Shown: piece after piece, positions 1 to 13,700 of the stretch | Numbering within the stretch: position 1 is the stretch's first letter | Layout: each line of letters opens with the position of its first letter | Assembly: GCA_033439255.1 (NCBI GenBank) | Contig: CM065878.1 | Coordinates: 1,426,001 to 1,490,000, forward strand | Direction: 5' to 3' | Length of the DNA: 64,000 nt | Source of the DNA: Hericium rajendrae | Lineage: Eukaryota; Basidiomycota; Agaricomycetes; Russulales; Hericiaceae | Translations under genes and position numbers: made by a program | Notes under the pieces: generated by a model | What the model saw: the letters and a program-made list of their open reading frames with translations, nothing else | What the model was told of the DNA's origin: nothing | Database searches by the model: none

Positions 1-975
1 CTTCACATTTTTTTGATTGTATCTTCGCTCACATCATGAGCAGGCCCTGGAACTAGGAGCAGATACCATTCTCTTTGATGAGGACACCTGCGCGACCAAT
101 TTCTTGATACGAGATAGAAGAATGCAGATGCTTGTGTCTGCAGACCCCATCACACCGCTCATATTCAAAGCCAGTGGTTTTTCAGACGACATGCCCCGTA
201 CTCTTTCTGACTGTCTACCATTCAGATTCGGTCTATGTACAGAGACCATGGCTGTTCATCCATCCTTGTGATTGGCGGATGCGGTTCGCCTTCTTTTTTG
301 GACCTGCACAACTCATCACTGACTGTAATCCCAGGAGATTACTGTGACGTTGCCGACCTCGTCCTGGAAATGCGGAACTATGAATGCCATAACATCACCG
401 ACGCTGCACGACTTGTAGCCGAAAAGATACCATCAGTCGTACGTGACTATGAAGGTATAGAGCTTCTTATGTCCATGGACGACAATGGCAACGCATACTT
501 ACCGCTTTCCGTAGAAACGAGTTTCGGTCAAATAAGACGTCGGGAGATCAATCCTCGCAGTCTTCTGCCTTCCGGCGCCAAGACTGTCGCAAGAGGACGC
601 ACCACAATACAAATCGGAGAGGAGTCCCTTGACCTCACCCGCCTGATGCAACTCGTCCATGAGAGTCAAACTCGAGCCATCGTATCGATCCTTCAATATT
701 TGGTCGCCAAAAATCCTGCGCAGAAGCAAGTTGCCCTGGTCGACTGTCTTGATTCATTGCAGGCGTCACTAGACAGCGAGCGGGGACTAGATGAGGTGAC
801 GGCTAAAGATCGCATTGACGGATTCCTTGCTCGGCCACGACTGCTCGAAGTTGGCATGGCCATCAACCGTTTGGCAAGCACTCTCACCTCATGTCGTGTG
901 CTAAAGGGCTCATATTTCCCCCTCATCCAGCGCTCTGCCGCCTTGCAGTACAACAGCAAAATAGATAACAGGTAA
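1..975 (+). CDS. ABC-class ATPase (PF09818-type), 3' part
   Basis: C-terminal part of a predicted ATPase of the ABC class; the cellular role of this family is poorly known. The coding DNA appears to begin at base 44 after an intron acceptor, so the start lies outside the window. The motifs LFDEDTCATNFLIRDRRMQ and DPITPLI match the family's Walker-B-like segment (DEDTSATNFMIRD). After a 51-nt intron (284-334) comes GGCGDYCDVADLVLEM, matching the family's GGSGDYFDVADTVI. The end, RIDGFLARPRLLEVGMAINR, is also typical. The first joint has no GT donor that keeps frame; a GC-AG intron at 170-225 would give LIFK-IRSMYRDHG. Stop TAA at 973-975. Family assignment is from recalled motifs and fairly sure. 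Confidence 0.8.
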
Positions 976-1124
976 GACCGGGAAGCAGTTGCAAATGGTG
1001 AGTATGCGTAGTGTACAAATGCATGCTAGGGTATGAGACGACGCCTTGCGCCTAATTCTACATCAGTTGGATCCAACTTATGAGTCTTCCAAAGCAGCGA
1101 GATCGAAACGTTTGACGGTATCGA

Positions 1125-4100
1125 TCATCTCCGATCCTTTCCGGACGTAGACAAGCTGAATCTCGAGTCAGCATCGATGTTTGCCAGTATTGGGCCATGA
1201 AGACGCACCATGTATGGGTTGGCTGTGGAGCCAGTTGTATCTGCCAACACCTCGTCCTTGGAGACAACGCTCACGTCCGAATCGTTGTATTTGAACCAGG
1301 AATCGGGGTTTTCAGGGAGATGGCGGGAGTAGAAGAAGTAGTGGCCCCAAGATGGTGATGAGCCGCGGTGGATAAATACAGAAGTCAGCTCGTACGCTGC
1401 CTCGCGCTCATTCTCCCATATCCTATCCAGCTCCTCCTTCAGTTTTGACGCACGAGACCGCAGCTCTTCCAGCTCGACTCGCAGGTAATCCTGCTCCGAA
1501 TTGAGGAGCAAGATGAACTCATCATCTACCTCCGGCAGGTCGACCGCTTCCTGCTTCTGCAAGAACTCATGCGTGCTTGTGAGTGCTGAGCCGAAAGGTG
1601 CGTGCTGGCGGCGGTTGTAAGTATAGAAGATACTGGAGTTTACGCATCAGATCCTTACCTTCCCCGTTGTCAACAAATGTATTCGATCGCGAATCGCACT
1701 CAGCTCGGAGTGAATAGCCTTCGACCGTTCCTTCTTTTCTGGGTTGGCGCTGTCCAGGAAACGATCCATATAAAGAGTCTCTCCAAACTTGACATACGCC
1801 TGTGATTTGTACGGCTGCATCGTCTCGCGGTCGAACTGTGCCCTCTGCAAAGAAAATCAGCCATATTGCGTTGAAGCGCACAGGTTTTACACACCTGGAG
1901 CTGAATCTGCAGGACCGGAGGAAGATCAACAAGGGTGACCTCCATCCTGGCTTTCTTCGACTCAAATTCGACCACGTCATCAAAGTACCGGCTCAGGCCA
2001 TCGTACAGGTCGTAGCCTTCGTCAGAGACATTGACCGGGAGAAGCGAAAAGAGATCTTCTTTTTCATGCACAGATGGTTGCGATCCAGAGTCATCCGGGA
2101 TCATCGTCAAACGCTGTTTAAGGGTGCCATAGAACAGCCGCTTGACAATACTGGTCTTGCCTTCCTCAGTACCATCCATGCCGTCGAACCGCAGCAGCGC
2201 GGTCTCGATCTGGAACATGCAGTTATCCATGCACTCTGATACATCATGTTGGCGTCCTAGAGTAGAACAGCCATCAGCACTTCGCATATTGATGCCCGCA
2301 ACTAGACCCACCAAACATCATGACGGACTCCGCCGACTTCCTCGCCGGCGCTGCCGGTTTCGGAGCGACCTCCTTGCCCGCCTCCATGCCGACCTGCGTG
2401 TCAACATCCATATCTTTCTTCTCCGGTGACCGTTCCTTCCCAGGTGAGCTGGAGGACGCCTTCGGCGGCGAGCCAGAGCGCGCGCGGTGCGGCGACGCAG
2501 AATCGGACACCATGACGAAGTTCTCCTTGTCGGTATCGCCGACCTGCGTGTCCACGTCCATATCCACATCGCGGCGATCGGGGTCGCGCGCGCGCTTCCC
2601 GAGGACGGACGACGACCCTTCGATGGGCGACGCGACCGCCGTGTGCATGGGCGTGTCCTCCACGAGCGTCGCGTCCGTGTCGTTCGACGAATCGGTGCCG
2701 CCGCGGTCGACGTCGTCTTCCTCCTCGTCTTTGGACGTGACGAGCGCAAGCTTTGCGAGTTCGACGGTCGGCGTGACGGAGGGCGTCTCGCAGTGCTCCA
2801 TGTGCCAGAACAGGTCTGCCAGTTGGCTGACGACTGTGCAAAGAGTCAGAGAAGACGGGGAAGACTAGAGGTGGGGACTTACATTTCTTCGAGCGCATAA
2901 TCTCGCGTCGCGTTACCAGCCGCCCGCCCACGCGGTGCCGTTTCAGGTCGTCGTCTGTCAGTTTATCGTCGTCCATGGATTTCAAGCTGGCGTTGAGGAG
3001 CGGCTCCACAGCGTCCCGCAGATCACGTATGGTGTAGAAATATTGAAGAAGAGAGTTGAGGTAGCACGTATTGCCAAGTTGGTTGAGCCCTCTTGGCCAA
3101 TCCGGGCGCGTGGGCACAACGATGTCTCCCGCTAGATGACGAATCGAATGAGAACCGAGACAAGCATTCATACGAGGAACTCACGGTCAGCCCCAGTTTT
3201 GAGGAACTCCCTGATCCGAGTACTGTCCCTGAACTCGATAAACCGCCAGCGCCTCGCGCATTTTGTCTATCTGACTAGGCTGGTCCTCCAGCTATCGCAA
3301 ACGCTTCAGAACGCGGAACAGCAGCATCTTCGAAAACACGCACCCTCATAGCAAAGATCGTGATCAGCATCGCATCATCCACGTCCTTCGGCACCTCTAG
3401 CGTCTGGTACGCGCGCTCGGGCGTCATCCCGCCACTCTGCTCCTTCTCCCACAGCTTGAGCAGCTCCGCGCTCCCGCGCGCCTCTGCGACCATGCGCAGC
3501 GCGTCGTTCGCCTCGCGCCACTTGGCCGTGCCGTTCGCCGTGTCGTTCCATGTGCTCTTGATGACATCCCGCCACGCGTTCACGATGAAGTCCTCCGGGA
3601 TGTCGTCGTCGAAGTCGACACCGAGCCGCGCGTCGCGCCCGAAGCCAAGAACCTTGACCGCCTCCGCGAGATTGTCCCATGTGAAGCGATTGCGCGCGCG
3701 CTCCTGTACGACAAGGTCCTGCAGCTCTTGCGGCGCATCATGTCCCATAAGAGGGAAAAGAGGTTGAAAAAGGCGGAGAAGTATTTGATTGTGTTGGCTG
3801 GATCGCAGCGGCATTGGGCGTAATACGCGAAGGCGAGATTTTCTGAAAAATAAATGATTAGATAGTTCGATGAAGGATAGACCAAATTGTCGTACCCCAA
3901 GAGTAAGATGCAGGAGTCATGCCGAGTACTTCCCATTCTTCCATCTTCTCCGTTCCCACAAGGCCAGGCGGGAGATAATCAACCTGTCGAGCTTATAACA
4001 AGATAAGTCAGTAGTTTTTCTAGTTCAAAACAGACAGACAACGTACTCTGATCAGGGAGGGCATGAAATTTGCTCTGATACTTTTCTCGCGCACTCTCGA

Positions 4101-5769
4101 TCTGGACCCACAGTGGGTGTGGACGGAAGTCTTTGAGAGCAGGAGCTATATAATGATTGAGAACCAGGCTGTGAATTAGTGATGGACAAGACTCACCAAA
4201 CCGTTTTTGATAGTCTGCAAGCCAGGCGCTGATCTCGACCCACGCACGCAGCAACTTGCCTCGAGTGCGTTTGCCCTCAGGCCTGCTGGGGTCAATACTT
4301 GGAGGTCTAAGCGACACGTCTTCGGAGCCGGAGTCCTTGTCCTTGTCCGACGTAAAATCTAATGCTGTAAAGATAGCTTGTCTGCATTTTGATATTAGCA
4401 AGGTGATGGTAAGGTGAAGCAGAAAGATTCTTACAATGTTGGATTCCATCCCAGTTTGGTCTGAAATGCCTTTCTTGTAACAGGTAGCTGACGAGTCTCT
4501 CCTTTCCACAATCTGTTCTCGATTATGCTGCGTGTGGGTCAGAGTAAGATACCGCAACATAGGATGAGGGATATGCACTCACGTCAAGATCGTCTCCCAA
4601 GCAGTCATCACCATGTGCTCGCCCGTCTTCCCAGGTGGTGGGTGCCCCGCCTTGTCTCTAGTCAAATCCTCTACATACTTGACCGGGATGACGCCCGAGT
4701 GCACGTCCGAGACGACACAATAGAGCTGGCACTGGCAGCACACATAAAGGTCGAGCAGCTCGCCCTCCTCCTCCGATTCCTCCATCTCCACATCCGCCTC
4801 CTTCGCATCCTTCAGCGCCTCCAGATCCACGGGCGCATTCCCGAGATCGAGCGTCATCTTCCGCCGGCGCTTCTTCCGCGACTCAAGGTCCTCCCACTCG
4901 CTCCGCACGAACGGCGTGTCAAGCTTCCGTGCGTCCGCCGCGGCCGCGTAGTAGTGAAAGTGGTGCGCGCGGTCCACCGTCCGCACGCCGCGCTCCGCGT
5001 CGCCGACGCAGCACGCGGAGCGGCGGCGATGCTCCTGATCGGGCAGCGCGCCCGTAAACGAACGCGCAACGGGCGGGGGCAGGCTCGAGAACTTCCACGA
5101 GAGCAGCACCCAGCCGTTGTGCTTGCGACAGTAGTACGCGTTCGGGTGCGGCACGGCCGTGCGCACTTCGTCCGCGCCGGGCGGGACGAATGGCGGCGTG
5201 CCGTCGGGCGCGCGCACGTCCGGCGGCGCGACGGCGACGTGGAAGAGCGTGTGCTCCGCGTTGTGCACGCGCTGCGCGAGCAAGGGCCCGAGGATGCCGG
5301 GGCCAGGGCGCGCGGCGTGCGCGGCGGGGTCCCACCAGCGCGCCTCCTCCGCCTCGTCGCGCCCGTCGATGCCGACCTTCGCGGCGACGTCCGTGCCCCA
5401 GCCGATGGTGGTGGACGGCTCGAAGAGCCCGCCGCCGGGCGCGAAGGCGTCCCATGAGGCATCCTGCGCGGGCCAGGAGGATGAGGCCGGGTCGTACTGC
5501 ACGTCGAGGCTCGCGGCGGGCGCGAGGGCGGGGGTGTCCTCGACGAGCTCGGGCTCGCGGAAGGGCTCCTGCCAGACGTGCGTGTTGGCGGAGCCAATGC
5601 CAGAGCTGGAGGGGCGCTTGGGGAGCGGGGGCTTTTGGTTCTGCGGCTGGATGCCGTAGAAGGATGCAGGGGCTATCGGGCTGCCTGGTCGGCCTTCTGT
5701 GCCGGATTTGCGAGACTTGGTGGATGGGGTCGAGCCCGGCTTAGGCGAGCGCGGTGTGGAGTTGTCCAT
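1125..5769 (-). CDS. Ubiquitin carboxyl-terminal hydrolase, Ubp2-like
   Basis: Cysteine deubiquitinase that cuts ubiquitin from proteins. It reads from ATG at 5769 through many exons to TGA at 1125-1127. The first exon (396 codons) holds a Ser/Pro-rich leader. The middle exon near 3275-3810 carries a GMTPERAYQTLEVP segment like the repeated UCH/UBP2 (RPT) domain. The Cys box is LNQLGNTCYLNSLLQYFY (active Cys near 3065), then GRQHDVSECMDNCMFQIE and LPPVLQIQLQRAQFD. The His box is SSPSWGHYFFYS (His near 1342), followed by SWFKYNDSDVS. An acidic low-complexity insert at 2300-2800 splits the catalytic domain and carries DMDVDTQVG twice plus KRARD. In yeast, Ubp2 acts with Rsp5 on K63 chains; that role here is inference. 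Confidence 0.9.
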
Positions 5770-6290
5770 CCCGGCTTGGAGATCAGTTGATAGGTGGGAT
5801 GAGTGCCTTCAATGGGGTGCGAAAGCGTAGATCACGTCACTCGTGTGTGGTCCGTCTGGAAGAATGGTAAGATACGATCGTATTCTGGCTCATCGAGTAG
5901 TGATGTTTGGGCTTACTGTGCCGCTAGGATGAACACAAGGAGATGTCTGAGATAGTACTCGTGGGGGATGTCGAAGGGTTTGTGAAGCTGTTACGAGCCC
6001 CACGTGCTGAATACTGCGGTGCGCTGACGCGTTCCCAAAAAGACAACTGCAGCATCTGGCAGCATCACAGGCCTCTAAGAGCAGCAAGGCAGCATAGAAC
6101 GGCATGTAACTCCTAGTCTTTATGCGTTACGTCTTGGAGCAGCATCTGGGATTTGTATGGCTGATTTAAAACATGTCATATTTCCTGATCTACACTTTTC
6201 CATAAAATCTAGTTTATGGGACTGTATTCGACTGGAGACGGGAAGCGGTAGCAGTGTAGACACTATCTATTAGCAGAACAACGAGACAAC
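5770..6290. other. Intergenic, upstream of the Ubp2-like gene
   Basis: About 520 bases between the start of the deubiquitinase gene and the 3' end of the MCR1-like gene, both on the minus strand. I see no coding signal, RNA gene or repeat. The part next to 5770 should hold the deubiquitinase promoter. Confidence 0.5.
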
Positions 6291-7595
6291 CTAGAACTTG
6301 TAGACCTGGTCCTCCGTGTACCCGAGCTGCTTAAGGATACCCCCGAGCTCACCCTGCTTCATCCCATCCTTCTTACCCGCAATAGCGTTAACCTGACCAG
6401 GAGGGCCTGCAAGAATGAAGAACAAATCAGATCTTCGTGGGACCGACAGTGTCTGCACGATGGCGTACCGCAAACGAAGACCTTCGTCTTCCCCTTCAGC
6501 TCTGGCGAGGCAATCTCCTTCTTGATCAGCTCAGCATTAATGTATCCCGAGGGGCCTGCACGGAAGTGCACGTTAGGATCTTGTTCGTGACATAAGGGTG
6601 ATAGTTGTACCTTTCCAGTCGGAAGTTGGCTTGTCGACCGTGTAGACAACGTCAAAGTTGTTCGGGTATTTCTTTTTCCACTCGTCAAACTCCTCCTTCA
6701 GTAGGATGTCGGCTGGCGTGATGTTCGCGAAGATGAGCTTGAACTTGGTCTTGTTTGACGGGTCGGGGAGTGCGTGCTTCAGAATCTGGTAGAGCGGGGT
6801 GCTAAGGGGTGGATCCGTTCAGTGGACGAGAAATGCCGACGTGGATAGGACAACTGACATTCCGCTCCCACCGCCGATCAGCCCGACTTCCTCGAACTCG
6901 TTCTCTGCAAGCGTCCATGTCAACTCGGCATCCGCAGCATTTTATAGGGGGACGCACGCTTCCATGGCCACTTGGGAATGGGGCCCTTGATGCTCAGCTT
7001 GTCTCCCTCCTTCAGGCCGTGAACGTGCTTCGACGCGAGGCCCGTCTCGTACCTCTTGATGAGGAACTCGAGCTCGCCCTCCTGGTTCGAGTGCGAGATA
7101 GGCGTGTACGGGCGGACGACGGGCTTACCCTTCTCATCCTTGAGCACCTCCGGATCCGACGACTTCACGATGACGCAGGACGCGATCGGGAGGAGTGATG
7201 CTTGGCCGTTGGGAAGCTCGAAAACGAACCTGCGTGAGCGGCGTCAATATGAGGGCGCGGCCGTTGAGAATAGGGGAATATGCACCGAGAGGTGTTGTGA
7301 TTGTACGGAATCACCTTCTTGAGCTTGAAATCGACCCAGTTGTCAGGGTCGAGTGGGCTCTTCGTCTGCTTGGGCTTTTGCAAACTGCCGTAATAGAGGT
7401 AGCCGCCGACACCAGCGATACCTGCGCCCATCAGGTACAGGGCGAGATTGTTGGGTTTCTTCTGCGCAGGGGCTTCGGTGGTAAAGCGTCTCGCAGCGGC
7501 CGCCTAGGAGACATCAGTATGAGAACGCATACTAGGGACCCATACACCGGACGCACCGCTGAGCGCGCCGTGGTTGCTGTGCGGATAAATGACAT
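6291..7595 (-). CDS. MCR1: NADH-cytochrome b5 reductase, mitochondrial type
   Basis: FAD flavoprotein that passes electrons from NADH to cytochrome b5, serving sterol and ascorbyl-radical reduction at the mitochondrial outer membrane or intermembrane space. ATG at 7595-7593 opens MSFIRTATTARSAVRP, an Arg-rich mitochondrial presequence, joined over a ~45-nt intron to AAARRFTTEAPAQKK and a membrane anchor, LALYLMGAGIAGVGGYLYYG. The FAD motif is VVRPYTPIS followed by GELEFLIKRY. NADH-site segments are GLIGGGSG, KFKLIFANITPADILL and KVFVCGPPGQ. The C terminus YTEDQVYKF is typical of the family. There are about six short introns. Stop TAG at 6291-6293. It is divergent from HOG1. Confidence 0.93.
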
Positions 7596-8233
7596 GGTGA
7601 CTGGAAGTTGGTAGTTCTAAGCCAAGTTGCCTCACACTTATACGCGGAGTTGAAGAGCGCACGCCTGGGCCGTCGAACGCGTCAACGGCAGATGTCGGCA
7701 AAAGAATAGTCAGCGTGCGTGCTTGAGGTGGACATGATTTCGTCATGTTCTCAAGCGAATCCAGGCTCTTCTCCTAATGACAGATTGTTACCGAACTTGT
7801 AACAACTTGTAGGTGCAATAATAACTAGTACTACACGTGTTTGAAGCGGCCGTGTGCTACAATCTACATGCAACTTTTTCAGACGATCACTCGGAGTTGC
7901 GATGACGAGGACCTCGTTGGTGGGTGGTCTGAGTGATGTCATTGGGAAAAAAAAGGTTGATGTGTGCATCAGAGAAGAGGGAGGAGGAGCTGCAGAGACC
8001 GGTAACCAATCGCACGGGACCAGCATCGATGACGCACTTACCGAATGCAGCTGCAGCTTCAAGTCCGCAACGCCACTTGGCCCTTACCACTACCGCAGCC
8101 TCGTCTCTCTGCATTCTCTTCCTTTCCCCTCTCTTATCCTCCTAGAGGTTTGCTTGTGGTCACCGCCCACCTATTCGTCATTCTGGCTCGCACATTTGAG
8201 ACCGTCAGCACTGAAAAGGGCAAGACCAAGACC
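7596..8233. promoter_or_regulatory. Divergent promoter region, MCR1 / HOG1
   Basis: A 640-base gap between two head-to-head genes, so it must carry both promoters. The HOG1 side (8095-8145) has a pyrimidine-rich tract, common just upstream of fungal transcription starts. I see no TATA box or named operator. Confidence 0.5.
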
Positions 8234-10765
<2,532 letters not shown>

Positions 10766-13700
10766 ATGAACGCTCGAACCGCGTCCGGCTCGCGTGTGCG
10801 CAGGCCTACGGCCTTCGAGGCCAGTTTCGGCGAGCCCATGGAGGAAGAGGAGGAGGCTCCGCGAGTGGGCGGAAAGAGGAGATCGGAATCCGCTGAGGAA
10901 CGGGTGAGTGTGACAGTGCGCTGTCGCCTTGCGGGCGGTGACTGACGGGATCATTATTGGGCTCAGCCTGGCAAGAGGGCAAATCAGCAAGATGGAAGGC
11001 GCGCGAAGCAGCAGCAACGACAAGGTATGTGAAGACATGACAAAAGATGCTGATATCGAGGCTGACAATGCGTGTACGTCCGCCCAGTGATACGCTACGC
11101 CCCGCAGCCGGGCGAGGTCCCCGAAAGCAACAACCCGCTCGTGCTCGGCGAAGAGCTCGACGACGCCTCCAACGAGCGTCCGATCCGCGTGCTCTCCGAC
11201 TTTGTGTTCTTCGACCCCGCGCACCAGCTCGAGATGCTCTCGCTCGCGGCGCTCGAGGCGGACGACAGCATGCTCGACCGCCAGTTCGAGGGCGCGGGGT
11301 TCGTGTGCCCGCACTACGACAATGAGGAGGACGGCGGGCAGGAGGACGAGGACGACGAGTTCGTGCCAGTGCGCATGCGCCTGAGCGCGGTGCTCACGAC
11401 ATGCGTGGACTATACCGTGCGCGATGAGTAGGTCGTTTTTCTGTCGACTGGGTGATGTTGGGTGCTGATTGTGGTTTTGCAGTCCGATTTATATTATCAC
11501 GTCATTTGCGTGGTATATGCTGCGCAACCCGTTCCCCGCATATAGCCCGTTCTACACGGAGTTCTACAGGGTGCAGAAGGCACTGCAGGCGCTCATCTCG
11601 ACAGCCGTTGCTGAACCGGACACGACCCCGGAGGCCTTCTTCTCAGACTTGTCCAGCGTCAGAGACGAAATTCTCGGCCGGCCGCTCGACGAGCGCGACA
11701 TCAGAGCAGCGGTACGCCATTTCCCTTCATTCTTACTGCCTAGTCCCTTACTCCAAGTTTCCCAGGTACCCCTCCTCTCCGATGCAATCGAAACCGCTTC
11801 GGAGAGTGGCGCTCCCGCCGCCGATCAGCCGAATTTCGTCGCTCGCGTGCAAGCAAGCACGAAGCGGATCGTCGCGCCCATCCTCGCCGGGCGCAGCATC
11901 GCCCCAGCGCGCCTGCGCGGAGCAACGCGTACCATCCGCAACCTGACGAGCCGGAAGCTCGCCTCATTGCCGTCTCGCGACCCCGACATCGCGGTGCTGA
12001 AGGCGGAGAACCAGAACCCCACGCACGTCACGCCGCGCATCGCGCTGCTCGCGCGCGGCCTGTTCCGCGAGCAGCTCGTCGTCGTCGGCCCGCGCCCTGC
12101 CCACCCCACCCCTGCGGTCCTGCGCCGGCGCCAGCAGGACGAGCACGCGCTCATCCTGCGCTTTATTGCTGCGGCGCTGCGCGACGACCCGCCTGTCCGC
12201 GCGTTGGATCAGTGGCGCCTTGGCGGCGACCGTCGGTCGCCGTGGCTGAAGAAAGTTAAGGTCGGGGACGAGGAGTATTCGGTACGTGCTCGCACGGTAT
12301 GGCCGGAGTAGCGTTCGTGGCTGACTGATGTTGTAGGTCGGAGACGTGATCGTCGTCCCGATCGGAAAGGATGAAGCTACAGGCAAGACCGGACCTGATC
12401 TCCCTGACCACTCGAGGGACGTCCCGGAGGACGCCATGATCGCAGACTACTTTTGGTAGGTCTCGATCGGCTGCTCGCTCGCTCTTGTTCTGATCGTACT
12501 GCTCGTAGGTTTGCGAAGGTCATATCGATAAATTTCGGGGAGGACAACGTGCATGTCCAGTGGTTCGAACACAGCTCCAAAACGATGCTGGAAGATGTCA
12601 GCGATGCACGCGAGCTCTTCCTCACCAAGATTTGCAACAATGTCGGGCTCAAAAGTATTGCTGGGAAGGTGGAGGCAATTCAACTGCCGCCAAATCAACC
12701 CGTGCTCGAGCCAGGCCTGCGAACAGTCTTTTACTACAAGTAAGTCTCTACATCGTAACGGCTTAGTGTTTTCTAACACGAAGTTAGATTTGTCTATGAT
12801 AAGAAAGAGGCAACTTTTATGGACATCCCCCTAATGCCTGTTATCGACTCCCCTCCCGATAATTGCATGTGTTGTGCATTTCAAGAGCAGATAGCCTACG
12901 ACGAGTTCCGTGAGATCGAGAATGGCATCGTGTTGAAGGGGATCAGCTATCACATTCATGACTTTGCATACATCTGCTCGAGTGATGGCCCGTGCAAGAT
13001 TGGCCAAATCACATCAATTGCGAGGCCGAAACGTGCACGAGATGCAGCATTTAGTGTGACTGTCCGTCGTCTAGGACTATTCGGCAGTCTCAGCATCCTA
13101 CCACCAGGCAAGTTCAAGGATGAGGTGTGTTTATGTGTCCCCCTCTTGTCTGCTTCATCAGATGACTGATGACTTGTTCTTTTGTAGCGTGAACTGTTCC
13201 TGACAGACGAGGAGGAGACTGTGTCCACGGATGACCTTATTCAAGTCTGTTATGTCGCACATGGTAATGTCTTAGAGGACAAGGAAGCATGGTGTCAGGC
13301 ATCACCAGATCACTTTTATGTCCGATTCCATTTTCCAAAATTATCTCCATGTCGTTGGGGTCAACATCACCAAGTGGCTCATGAAGAGCTGCTTGTTTGT
13401 TCTTACTGCCTTCAAGAGAAGATCAAAGAGCAGCACGATTGGAAGCAGTTTGCTTTGAGGCCTCAGCTATCTGTTTTTGATCCATTTGCTGGTGTTGGTG
13501 CTCTTAGCCAGGGATTAGAGTCAGCAGGTGGAATTAAGACCACTCATGCAGTTGAGATCTCTCCTAGTGCTGCAATCACATTCAGGTAACCTTTCTACTT
13601 ACATTATTTCTTTAATCTTATTTGTTGATGTTGTGTGATAGAAAAAACTCCTCGAATACTGTGGTGTACAATCAATGTGCTAATGAGATGCTTCGCTACA

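Noticed and set aside
4854-5455. Long Arg/Ser/Pro-rich frames opposite and beside the deubiquitinase first exon
   Set aside because: Shadows of a GC-rich coding exon; the real frame is fixed by continuity with the USP domain.
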